Shown here one piece after another: positions 16,116 through 23,406 of a stretch of DNA of 47,132 bases. Source of the stretch: JAGPKI01 sp052034135 (lineage in GTDB: Bacteria; Caldisericota; Caldisericia; UBA6126; JAGPKI01). Location: the NCBI GenBank assembly GCA_052034135.1, contig JBPOJC010000101.1:1-47132 (forward strand), given 5' to 3'. The first letter of the stretch is position 1, and every line of letters starts with the position of its first letter. Under the pieces are notes generated by a model. The model was not told the DNA's origin. It searched no databases and saw nothing but the letters and a program-made list of their open reading frames with translations. The translations under genes were made by a program, and so were the position numbers.

Positions 16116-16183
16116 CCCTGCTTTTGTGGTTACTTTAAATAGATAGCACAAAAGCTTAAAATTAAATTTAATCCATAGGGAGG
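16116..16183 (+). promoter_or_regulatory. Structured rpsF leader, candidate autoregulatory hairpin
   Basis: GCTTTTGTG (16120-16128) pairs perfectly with CACAAAAGC (16147-16155) around an 18-base loop. Just outside it, CCCT (16116-16119) can pair with AGGG (16177-16180), which is half of the AGGGAGG ribosome site, so the structure could hide the start of rpsF. Many bacteria place an S6:S18-binding RNA at exactly this position, but its conserved bulge sequence is not obvious here. The structure is seen; the ligand is inferred. Confidence 0.5.
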
Positions 16184-16196
16184 TTTTTTTAAAAAA

Positions 16197-16724
16197 GTGA
16201 GAGCATATGAAGCAGTGTTCATTTTTGATCCTGATCTTTCAGAAGATGAACTTGAACAACTAAAAGAGAGGATTGTCAATATTATTAATTCAAATGGAAA
16301 TCTTTTAGGTATTAACATTTGGGGGAAAAGAAAGTTAGCTTACCCAATAAATAAAAAGATAGAAGGCATCTATTACATATTTGAATTCATGGGTGATTCT
16401 ACTTTACCAAGAGAGCTTAAAAGATTGACCACTATTACAGAGTCTATAATGCGTTCGATGATTGTAACCAATGAGGGAAAGACAAAATCTGAAGCAGATA
16501 AAGAGGCAGTTGAAGCAAGTAAAGAAACAGTCAAAGTAGACGCTTCAATTGAAATGAAAGAAATGGAAGAATCAGAAGAAGAATCAGAAAAAAAGAGTGA
16601 TTTTTCTGAATTTACTTCTGCTGCAGAGGAGCGTGTAGAAGATAATTCTGAATATCTTCCTGTAGACGAAATAAATGATAAAAACGAAGAAGTGTCAAAA
16701 GATAACACTTTTGAAGGAGAATAA
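16197..16724 (+). CDS. rpsF: Ribosomal protein bS6 with a long acidic tail
   Basis: bS6 binds 16S rRNA together with bS18 in the small-subunit platform. The start is GTG 16197, giving RAYEAVFIFDPDLSEDELEQ, IWGKRKLAYPINKKIEGIYY and LTTITESIMRSMIV, which make a standard S6 domain over residues 1 to about 95. Residues about 96-175 form an unusually long tail rich in glutamate, aspartate and serine. Acidic tails occur on some S6 proteins (E. coli S6 receives added glutamates), but 80 residues is long. The AGGGAGG site lies 13 bases before the GTG, a rather wide gap. It is the first gene of rpsF-ssb-rpsR-rplI-dnaB. Confidence 0.95.
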   Translation: MRAYEAVFIFDPDLSEDELEQLKERIVNIINSNGNLLGINIWGKRKLAYPINKKIEGIYYIFEFMGDSTLPRELKRLTTITESIMRSMIVTNEGKTKSEADKEAVEASKETVKVDASIEMKEMEESEEESEKKSDFSEFTSAAEERVEDNSEYLPVDEINDKNEEVSKDNTFEGE

Positions 16725-17129
16725 ATGCTTAATAAAGTAATGTTAATTGGAAGGCTTTGTGCTGATCCAGAAACGAGATTTACTACTTCTGGCATCCAAA
16801 CATCAAGTTTTAGATTGGCTGTTGATCGTAAATTTAAGAGTAATACAGGAGAGCTTAAACAGGATACTCTTTTTGTAAAAATTGTTACCTGGGGAAAAGT
16901 TGCAAAAAGAGTTAGCGATTATTTAGGCAAAGGTTCTCTTGTTTATGTTGAAGGTAGATTACAAATAAGAGCAGCTGAAATAAATGGTCAAAAAGCATGG
17001 TTCACTGAGGTAATTGCTAATTCTGTTATGTTTTTAGATAAAAGAGCTCCTTCAGATTCAGTCAAACAAATTGAAACAACAGAAGAAGATTATGAATTTG
17101 TGCCAGAAGAAATAGAAGAATTATCTTAA
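16725..17129 (+). CDS. ssb: Single-stranded DNA-binding protein
   Basis: SSB coats single-stranded DNA in replication and repair. The 134-residue protein begins MLNKVMLIGRLCADPETRFT and carries the OB-fold segments SFRLAVDRKF, LFVKIVTWGKVAKRVSDYLG and YVEGRLQIR. It starts right after the rpsF stop without a gap. The short C-terminal region ends in acidic residues (EEIEELS) but lacks the usual D-D-x-I-P-F tip that recruits partner proteins. The gene order between rpsF and rpsR is the classic one. Confidence 0.95.
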   Translation: MLNKVMLIGRLCADPETRFTTSGIQTSSFRLAVDRKFKSNTGELKQDTLFVKIVTWGKVAKRVSDYLGKGSLVYVEGRLQIRAAEINGQKAWFTEVIANSVMFLDKRAPSDSVKQIETTEEDYEFVPEEIEELS

Positions 17130-17147
17130 ATTTTTTAGGAGGTAAAT

Positions 17148-17405
17148 GTGAATTCGGGAGAAATAAAATCACAATCAACACGAAGAAATTTTCTTAAACC
17201 AAGAAGGAAGGTATGTTATTTTTGTGCAAATCCTTCTGTAGAAATGAATTATAAAAATGTTGATTTGCTTAAGAGATTTGTTAGCGATAAAGGTAAAATC
17301 TTGCCAAGGAGAGTTACGGGAGTTTGCGCAAAGCATCAAAGGAGAGTTGCTCAAGCAGTTAAACGCGCTCGAGAGATAGCTCTTTTACCATTTGTGGTTA
17401 AATGA
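17148..17405 (+). CDS. rpsR: Ribosomal protein bS18
   Basis: bS18 pairs with bS6 on the 30S platform. It starts with GTG 17148 behind a strong AGGAGG site. The 85-residue protein contains VCYFCANPSVEMNYKNVDLL and GKILPRRVTGVCAKHQRRVA, the strongly conserved S18 core, and has three cysteines (C-x2-C and a later C) that could bind zinc. The last four bases overlap the rplI start (ATGA). Confidence 0.96.
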   Translation: MNSGEIKSQSTRRNFLKPRRKVCYFCANPSVEMNYKNVDLLKRFVSDKGKILPRRVTGVCAKHQRRVAQAVKRAREIALLPFVVK

Positions 17406-17866
17406 ATGTAATTACTGTTGTTCTAAAGAAGGATATAAAAGGTTTAGGTAGAAAAGGCGATATAGTCAAAGTAAAAGAAGGATATGCAAGAAATTATTTG
17501 ATTAGAAACGGAATAGCTGATAGAGTTGATGAGTCTTCTAAAAAGACAATTGAACGTGAAAAAAAGATTCAACTCGAAAAGCTTGGACGAAAAGAAGAAG
17601 ACGCTAAAATCTTAAAAAAAGAATTGGAAGATAACTACGTAATGGTTATTTATGAACGAGCCGGCAGAGAAGGGAAACTGTTTGGTGCTGTAACTCCAGA
17701 AATTATAGCTGAGAAATTAAAAAAAGACAAAAATATCGAAGTAGATAAGAGAAAGATAATTATTGATGTTCCTATAAAATCAGTAGGCATCCACACAGTT
17801 GAAATTAAACTTTTTAAAGGTGTTACTGCAAAGCTTAAATTAAATGTAAAGGAAGTGAAAAGCTAA
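17402..17866 (+). CDS. rplI: Ribosomal protein bL9
   Basis: bL9 is the elongated protein at the base of the L1 stalk. The 154-residue product shows the N-terminal rRNA-binding domain (VVLKKDIKGLGRKGDIVKVK, then GYARNYLIRNGIA), a long charged connecting helix (residues about 45-80), and the C-terminal domain with GKLFGAVTPEIIAEKLKK and VPIKSVGIHTVEIKL. Length is near the usual 148. It overlaps rpsR by four bases and precedes dnaB by 6. Confidence 0.96.
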   Translation: MNVITVVLKKDIKGLGRKGDIVKVKEGYARNYLIRNGIADRVDESSKKTIEREKKIQLEKLGRKEEDAKILKKELEDNYVMVIYERAGREGKLFGAVTPEIIAEKLKKDKNIEVDKRKIIIDVPIKSVGIHTVEIKLFKGVTAKLKLNVKEVKS

Positions 17867-17872
17867 TAGTAT

Positions 17873-19177
17873 ATGAATATAGCTCCACCAAGTAGTTTAG
17901 AAGCAGAGCAAGCAATTTTGGGTTCTCTACTTATTGATAGAGATGTGCTTCTTAAACTTGAAAGTATTTTAAGTCCTGATGATTTCTATGATCAGGGTAA
18001 TAAATTGATTTACGAAGTTATACTTGACCTTTCCAGAAAAGGTATTCCTGTTGATATTGTTACATTATCAAATGAATTGAAAGGAAGAAATCTTGTCGAA
18101 AAAGTTGGTGGTATTGATTATATTATTCAGCTTGCATCAGACGTTCCAACAACTGCTAATTTTGAGTATTATGCAAATATTATTAAAGATAAATCTATTA
18201 GAAGAAAGCTTTTAAAAGTTGGTAATTCTATACTAGGGTTTGATTACAATAGTCAATCAACCGCGGAAGAGCTACTTGATAAGGCAGAGTCTCTTATATT
18301 CGATTTATCCGAGTCAAACAGACCTCTTAATTTTTATCACGTCCGAGAATTACTACCCGATTGTTTTGAAAGAATCGAGACCGCCTATAGAAAGAAAAGC
18401 GGTATATCAGGTGTAAGGTCAGGTTTTGACCAACTTGATGAATTGACGGCAGGATTTCAAAATGGAGACCTGATAATAATTGCAGCAAGGCCTTCCGTAG
18501 GGAAAACATCATTTGCACTAAATCTTGCTACTAATATAGCTTTGAATGAGGCAACTCCTGTTGCTATATTTTCTCTTGAAATGTCAAAAGAACAGGTAGT
18601 TGAAAGAATGATTTGTGCTCATGCTGAGATAGATTTGAAAAGTTTAAGAACCGGAATATTTTTAGACGAAGCATGGGAAAAAATTAGTAGTAGCATAAGT
18701 GTATTTTATAATACTCCCATATACATAGATGATACACCAGATATTTCCGTTCTCGAAGTCAGATCAAAAGCTCGAAGATTGTTAGTTGAAAAAGGCACTT
18801 TTGTTTTAATTCTTGATTATCTTCAGCTTATGCATAGCGATGAACGTGTTGAAAACAGGGTTCAGGAAATTTCTAAAATATCGAGGCAACTTAAAAACCT
18901 CGCAAAGGAACTTAAAATACCTGTCATTGTTTTGTCGCAGTTAAGTAGAGAAATAGAAAAGAGACAAGACAAAAAGCCTCTTCTTTCAGATTTAAGGGAA
19001 TCAGGTGCAATCGAACAGGATGCCGATGTTGTAATGTTTCTTCACAAACCAAAAGAAGAAGATGATTATGGAAAAGATATTGTTTCACTTTATCTTGCAA
19101 AGCAAAGAAATGGACCAACAGGAAAGGTGGATTTAATATTTCAAAAGAATTTTACTAAGTTTATTGAGAAGCATTGA
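17873..19177 (+). CDS. dnaB: Replicative DNA helicase DnaB
   Basis: DnaB unwinds DNA at the fork as a hexamer. The 434-residue protein has the N-terminal helical collar domain (PPSSLEAEQAILGSLLIDRD) and the RecA-like core: GDLIIIAARPSVGKTSFALN with Walker A, FSLEMSKEQVVERM, VLILDYLQLMHSDER with Walker B, and LSQLSREIEKRQDKKPLLSD followed by LRESGAIEQDADVV. No intein is present. Location after rplI is conserved in many bacteria. There is no clear terminator in the 44 bases before the next gene. Confidence 0.96.
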   Translation: MNIAPPSSLEAEQAILGSLLIDRDVLLKLESILSPDDFYDQGNKLIYEVILDLSRKGIPVDIVTLSNELKGRNLVEKVGGIDYIIQLASDVPTTANFEYYANIIKDKSIRRKLLKVGNSILGFDYNSQSTAEELLDKAESLIFDLSESNRPLNFYHVRELLPDCFERIETAYRKKSGISGVRSGFDQLDELTAGFQNGDLIIIAARPSVGKTSFALNLATNIALNEATPVAIFSLEMSKEQVVERMICAHAEIDLKSLRTGIFLDEAWEKISSSISVFYNTPIYIDDTPDISVLEVRSKARRLLVEKGTFVLILDYLQLMHSDERVENRVQEISKISRQLKNLAKELKIPVIVLSQLSREIEKRQDKKPLLSDLRESGAIEQDADVVMFLHKPKEEDDYGKDIVSLYLAKQRNGPTGKVDLIFQKNFTKFIEKH

Positions 19178-19221
19178 TTTTTTTTTCAATTTTATAATTT
19201 AAAATTTAATAGGAGGTATTA

Positions 19222-20178
19222 ATGAGAAAAATATTAGTAACTGGTTCAGTTGGTCAAATAGGTTCTGAGTTAACCCCTGCCTTGAGAGATCGCTACGGAA
19301 GTGATAATGTAATAGCAGGTGGCCACAGAACAAAACCATCTCAGGAACTTTTAGATGGTGGACCATTTGAGGTTGTAGATTGTGCAGACGTTAATCAATT
19401 AACGGAGGTTGTCAAAAAGTATAATATTGGAACAATTTATCATCTTGCAGCAATTCTATCTGCAGTTGGAGAGAAAAACCCTCAATTAGCTTGGAGTGTT
19501 AATATAAATGGGCTTTACAATGTTTTGGAAGTTGCAAGAGAATTTAACTTAGCAGTTTTTGTGCCGAGTTCAATAGCAGCATTTGGTCCCAGCACACCAA
19601 AAGTTAATACCCCACAGGATACTATTCAGAGACCTACAACTATTTATGGGGTTACAAAAGTTGCTGGTGAGCTACTTTGCGATTATTATTATAAGCGATT
19701 TGGCATAGATACTCGAGGTGTAAGATATCCTGGAATCATATCGTATGTTACACCACCCGGCGGGGGAACCACAGATTATGCTGTAGAAATTTTCTATGAG
19801 GCAATTAAAAACAAGCATTATACTTGTCCTTTAAAAGAGGGAACCTCTCTTGATATGATGTATATGCCTGATGCAATTAAAGCAGCAATTAATCTTATGG
19901 AAGCTAATCCAGATAAATTAGTCCATAGAAATGCTTTTAATGTTACAGCAATGCAACTTAAACCCGAAATTCTTGAAGAATCTATAAAGAAACATATTCC
20001 AGAGTTCAGAATGGATTATGAAATTGATTCTTTAAAACAAAGTATTGCTGACTCATGGCCAGATTCTATGGATGATTCTTGTGCAAGAGAAGAGTGGGGA
20101 TGGAGTCCAGATTATGACCTTGAATCTATGACAAAAGATATGTTAAATAAGCTTTCAATAAAACTTTTAAAAAATTAA
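19222..20178 (+). CDS. L-threonine 3-dehydrogenase, short-chain (SDR) type
   Basis: The 318-residue protein is an extended short-chain dehydrogenase: Rossmann motif TGSVGQIGSEL near the N-terminus, catalytic serine in VPSSIAAFG, and the Y-x3-K pair in TIYGVTKVAGELLCDYYY. The segments RYPGIISYVTPPGGGTTDYA and LDMMYMPDAIKA are typical of the SDR-type threonine dehydrogenases, not of sugar epimerases. It oxidises L-threonine to 2-amino-3-oxobutyrate with NAD. The next gene, 19 bases downstream, encodes the CoA-dependent lyase that converts this product to glycine and acetyl-CoA, which supports the call strongly. AGGAGG precedes ATG 19222. Confidence 0.9.
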   Translation: MRKILVTGSVGQIGSELTPALRDRYGSDNVIAGGHRTKPSQELLDGGPFEVVDCADVNQLTEVVKKYNIGTIYHLAAILSAVGEKNPQLAWSVNINGLYNVLEVAREFNLAVFVPSSIAAFGPSTPKVNTPQDTIQRPTTIYGVTKVAGELLCDYYYKRFGIDTRGVRYPGIISYVTPPGGGTTDYAVEIFYEAIKNKHYTCPLKEGTSLDMMYMPDAIKAAINLMEANPDKLVHRNAFNVTAMQLKPEILEESIKKHIPEFRMDYEIDSLKQSIADSWPDSMDDSCAREEWGWSPDYDLESMTKDMLNKLSIKLLKN

Positions 20179-20197
20179 AATTAAATGGAGGCAAAAA

Positions 20198-21430
20198 ATG
20201 TCAGTTGAAAAATTAAAAAAAGTTTTATCCAATGAATTAGATGATTTAAAGGAAAAAGGAACACTCAAAGGGAAGGAAACTGTGGTTTCTGGCGTAAAAA
20301 GAGGTGATTCGGAAAAAGGTACAAGATATTTTCTTTTAGACCATCCGGGAAAAGAATTCATAAGATTAAATTCTAATTCTTATCTTGGAATGTCTATACG
20401 GGAAGAAGTAATTAAAGCTGAGGAAGAAGCAGCGAAAGCCTATGGAGCTGGTCCTGGTGCAGTAAGATTTATAAGTGGAACATTTAAAGGTCATGTGGAC
20501 CTTGAAAATCGTTTAGCATCATTTCATGGTAGAGAATCGGCAATGTTATTTAGTTCAGCATACACTACTGTAATGGGAACATTGGCTCCATTGATAACAG
20601 ATGAAACAACCGTTATAAGCGATGAACTTAATCATAATTGCATAATCAATGCTATAAGACTTTCACGACCTAAAAATAAGAGTATATATAAGCACCTTAA
20701 CATGGAGGCTTTGGAAGAGGAAATTAAAAAGGCAATAGGCACCTGTAAGCGACTTATAATTGTAACAGATGGAATATTTAGCATGAGAGGAGATAATGCC
20801 CCACTCAATGTTATTATGGATATAGCAAGAAAATATGACTCTTCTTTTGAAGAAAATATAATTGTGGTAGTTGATGATTCCCACGGAGTTGGTGCTTTTG
20901 GAAAGACTGGAAGGGGTACAGAAGAATACACTGGAGCAAAAGTTGATTTACTTATTGCAACCCTTGGTAAAGGTCTTGGTGTAAATGGTGGTTATGTCGT
21001 TGGTGATTCAGTAATTACTCAATATCTACGGGAAAAAGCCCCTTTTTACATTTATTCAAACCCTATTACACCTCCAGAAGCAGCAGCGGCACTCAAAGCT
21101 TTAGAAATACTTGATAATCCCACTGGTATTAAGCTTCTTGAGCATTTAAGGAATATGACAAACCGTCTAAAAAATGGTTTGGTTAATTTAGGTTATGAAA
21201 CTATAATGAGTGAGCATCCAGTTGTCCCCTTAATGGTTCGTGATACTAAGAAAACCGCCGATCTTGTTGCTTACCTTAAAGATAACGGAGTACTTGCAAC
21301 AGGACTTAACTTTCCTGTTGTTCCAAAGGGTGATGAAGAAATACGTTTTCAGGTTTGTGCTGATCATACAGAGAATGATATAGATTATGTATTAGGAGTT
21401 TTAAAAGAATATAAACAGAGTAGAGGATAG
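20198..21430 (+). CDS. kbl: Glycine C-acetyltransferase (2-amino-3-ketobutyrate CoA ligase)
   Basis: This PLP enzyme splits 2-amino-3-oxobutyrate with CoA to glycine and acetyl-CoA, the second step of threonine breakdown. The 410-residue protein has the alpha-oxoamine synthase features FIRLNSNSYLGMSIREEV, AGPGAVRFISGTFKGHVDLE, VVVDDSHGVGAFGKTGRGTE and the PLP-binding lysine in LLIATLGKGLGVNGGYV. Related enzymes of the family (8-amino-7-oxononanoate synthase, ALA synthase) are possible by fold, but the threonine dehydrogenase next door decides for Kbl. A GGAGG site precedes ATG 20198. Its stop shares a base with the GTG of the next gene. Confidence 0.93.
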   Translation: MSVEKLKKVLSNELDDLKEKGTLKGKETVVSGVKRGDSEKGTRYFLLDHPGKEFIRLNSNSYLGMSIREEVIKAEEEAAKAYGAGPGAVRFISGTFKGHVDLENRLASFHGRESAMLFSSAYTTVMGTLAPLITDETTVISDELNHNCIINAIRLSRPKNKSIYKHLNMEALEEEIKKAIGTCKRLIIVTDGIFSMRGDNAPLNVIMDIARKYDSSFEENIIVVVDDSHGVGAFGKTGRGTEEYTGAKVDLLIATLGKGLGVNGGYVVGDSVITQYLREKAPFYIYSNPITPPEAAAALKALEILDNPTGIKLLEHLRNMTNRLKNGLVNLGYETIMSEHPVVPLMVRDTKKTADLVAYLKDNGVLATGLNFPVVPKGDEEIRFQVCADHTENDIDYVLGVLKEYKQSRG

Positions 21431-22116
21431 TGAAATCAAAGTTTAAATTAACTTTTGCTATTATTTTTTTAGTAATTACTCTCGCTGGCTGTAAAAGCAG
21501 CGAGAGTAATTTAATAACAGTTCCTGACGTAAGAGGGAAAAACACAGAATCTGCCCAGGAAGAGCTTGCAAAATTAGGATTAAAAGCTGAGATAGTGGAA
21601 GGAGAATATTATGCATCTGTTCCCTCGAATTATATAGTTACTCAGAGCCCTTATCCGTTTACCATAGTTAAGCCAGGTAGAAAAATTAAGCTCATAGTAA
21701 GCAAGGGCATAGCAAAAGCTGTTGTTCCCGATATAACCGGACTTACTTTTTCAGAAGGGCGGGAGAAACTTACTGAAAAAAATTTGAAGGTTGGTGATAT
21801 TACCGAAGTTGATGGTTCTGAACCATATGGAGTTATAACGTTACAAGATCCTCCCTCAGGAACTGAGGTTTCTTCTGGGTCTTATGTAGATATAACTGTT
21901 GCAACCCCTAAACCTCCAACCGTCCCAAACCTTATCGATATACATTTCGAGGAAGCAAAAAAAATAATCTCAGAAAATGGATATGTTCTTGGAAGAGTTA
22001 TTTTTAAAGAAAGTAGTTTTCATCCTCGAGGAGTAGTTATTCAACAGGAACCTGTTCCATTCTCGAGAGCTGAATCTGGAACAATTATTAATTTGATTGT
22101 CAATGAAAAACCATAA
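21430..22116 (+). CDS. PASTA-domain lipoprotein, without kinase domain
   Basis: The start is GTG 21430. The N-terminus has a lipoprotein signal peptide ending in the lipobox LAGC (cysteine about residue 21). Three PASTA repeats follow (about residues 30-95, 96-160 and 161-228), each with the V-P-D/N-x-x-G/I... and A-x-x-x-L/I-x-x-x-G/N-x pattern; the first starts ITVPDVRGKNTESAQEEL. PASTA domains bind muropeptides or lipid II and usually form the outside of PrkC-like kinases. Here no kinase or transmembrane helix precedes them. The gene sits directly upstream of rpe and the thiamine pyrophosphokinase, the place where prkC-rsgA is often found, so it may be what remains of that gene or a dedicated cell-wall sensor. 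Confidence 0.85.
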   Translation: MKSKFKLTFAIIFLVITLAGCKSSESNLITVPDVRGKNTESAQEELAKLGLKAEIVEGEYYASVPSNYIVTQSPYPFTIVKPGRKIKLIVSKGIAKAVVPDITGLTFSEGREKLTEKNLKVGDITEVDGSEPYGVITLQDPPSGTEVSSGSYVDITVATPKPPTVPNLIDIHFEEAKKIISENGYVLGRVIFKESSFHPRGVVIQQEPVPFSRAESGTIINLIVNEKP

Positions 22117-22753
22117 GCTCGGTGCTTCGCTTCTTTCTTTAGATTTCCTTTGCTTGGAAGAGAAAATCAAAGATCTTGTGGATCATGGTATTGACTTTTT
22201 CCATATTGACATAATGGATGGAAACTTTGTTCCAAATCTATCCTTTTCGGCAAAGTTTGTTGAGTCGCTTAAGGTAATTTCTCCACAAATACCACTCGAT
22301 ATTCACTTTATGGTTACCGAAAAAGCTTTTTTTAACATAATTGATCAATTCACTGTTTTCAAACCTGAATTTGTAACAGTGCATAGAGAGGCAATCAGTG
22401 ATTTGAAACATGTTAAAGAAATACTTGAAAAAAAAGATATTAAAATGGGTGTTGCATTAAACCCAGAAATTGAAATCAATAGCATTATGGATGTCATTGA
22501 CTATATAGATCTGGTTTTAATTATGAGTGTCAAAGCTGGTTTTGGAGGACAAAAATTTATCAATAATACTTTTGAGAAAATTGAGAATTTATCAGCATTA
22601 AAAGGAAGTTTCTTAATAGAAGTTGATGGTGGTATTGATCTTCCAATTTCATTAAAACTTAAAGACCATGGCGCGGATTTGATAGTTGTTGGGACAAGCT
22701 TAATGAACTCAAAAGACATTGGTGGATTTATCAATACTTTCAAAAGTTATTAA
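22103..22753 (+). CDS. rpe: Ribulose-phosphate 3-epimerase
   Basis: Rpe interconverts ribulose 5-phosphate and xylulose 5-phosphate. I prefer ATG 22103 (216 residues, MKNHKLGASLLSLDFLCLEE), 14 bases inside the PASTA gene; a TTG two codons upstream is also in frame. TIM-barrel motifs present are FFHIDIMDGNFVPNLSFSAK with the metal-binding histidine and aspartate, LDIHFMVTE, VLIMSVKAGFGGQKFI and LIEVDGGIDL. Together with the transaldolase two genes downstream it belongs to the non-oxidative pentose phosphate pathway. Confidence 0.95.
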   Translation: MKNHKLGASLLSLDFLCLEEKIKDLVDHGIDFFHIDIMDGNFVPNLSFSAKFVESLKVISPQIPLDIHFMVTEKAFFNIIDQFTVFKPEFVTVHREAISDLKHVKEILEKKDIKMGVALNPEIEINSIMDVIDYIDLVLIMSVKAGFGGQKFINNTFEKIENLSALKGSFLIEVDGGIDLPISLKLKDHGADLIVVGTSLMNSKDIGGFINTFKSY

Positions 22754-22755
22754 AA

Positions 22756-23406
22756 ATGAAAAAAATTCTTATTTTTGGCTCAGGCGAGAGTGAAGAAAAA
22801 TCTTTTTATAATAAATTTTTAAATGAAGAAAATATTCTAATCTTAGCTGTTGATGGTGGTGCTAATTTATTATTCGAATTAGGCAAGGTTCCAGATATTT
22901 TAATTGGCGACAATGATTCAATTAAAGAGGAAACTTTAAAAAAGCTTAAAGAGAGCCATATAAAGATATTTAACTATCCAAGCGAAAAGAACTATTCAGA
23001 TTTTGAGCTTGCCTCTGATTATATAATTAATAATGAAGAAAAATCCGATGTCTTATTATTTAATATGTTTGGGAAGAGGATTGATCAATTCCTTTTTAAT
23101 TTGGAAATTTGCAAAAAACTTACAAATGCTGGTTTTCGAGTCTCAATGATGGGAAGTAGTTGTGAAATTTACTTTATTAAAGATAATTCGATTTTAACAA
23201 TAAATGGTAAAATAGGTGACATAGTCTCAATATTGCCAGTCAACAACGAAATTGATATTAAGAAAACCGATGGACTTAGGTACGAATTAATAAACGAGAA
23301 ACTTTATAACGAAACAACAAGAGGATTAAGCAATGAATTGATTAAAGATTCATGTAAAATAGAAATAAATAATGGTATGGCAATGGTTATGTATCTAAGA
23401 AAATGA
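22756..23406 (+). CDS. Thiamine pyrophosphokinase
   Basis: This 216-residue enzyme transfers pyrophosphate from ATP to thiamine. Motifs are LAVDGGANLLFELGKVPDIL, IGDNDSI (the catalytic aspartates) and the loop YPSEKNYSDFELASDYI, the K-x-x-T/S-D-x-E pattern of the family. The second domain carries FNMFGKRIDQFLFNLE and a thiamine-binding beta-sandwich ending in TRGLSNELI. It follows rpe by two bases, a common pairing, and overlaps the next ORF by four (ATGA). I leave the symbol open between thiN and tnr3-like names. Confidence 0.9.
   Translation: MKKILIFGSGESEEKSFYNKFLNEENILILAVDGGANLLFELGKVPDILIGDNDSIKEETLKKLKESHIKIFNYPSEKNYSDFELASDYIINNEEKSDVLLFNMFGKRIDQFLFNLEICKKLTNAGFRVSMMGSSCEIYFIKDNSILTINGKIGDIVSILPVNNEIDIKKTDGLRYELINEKLYNETTRGLSNELIKDSCKIEINNGMAMVMYLRK

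Noticed and set aside
16373..16795. 140-codon reverse-strand ORF opposite rpsF/ssb
   Set aside because: It is serine-rich antisense of the acidic S6 tail and so an artefact of codon composition.
19222..20178. UDP-glucose 4-epimerase or another sugar epimerase
   Set aside because: The fold is shared, but the T-P-P-G-G-G-T-T-D-Y-A segment and the adjacent kbl gene point to threonine dehydrogenase.
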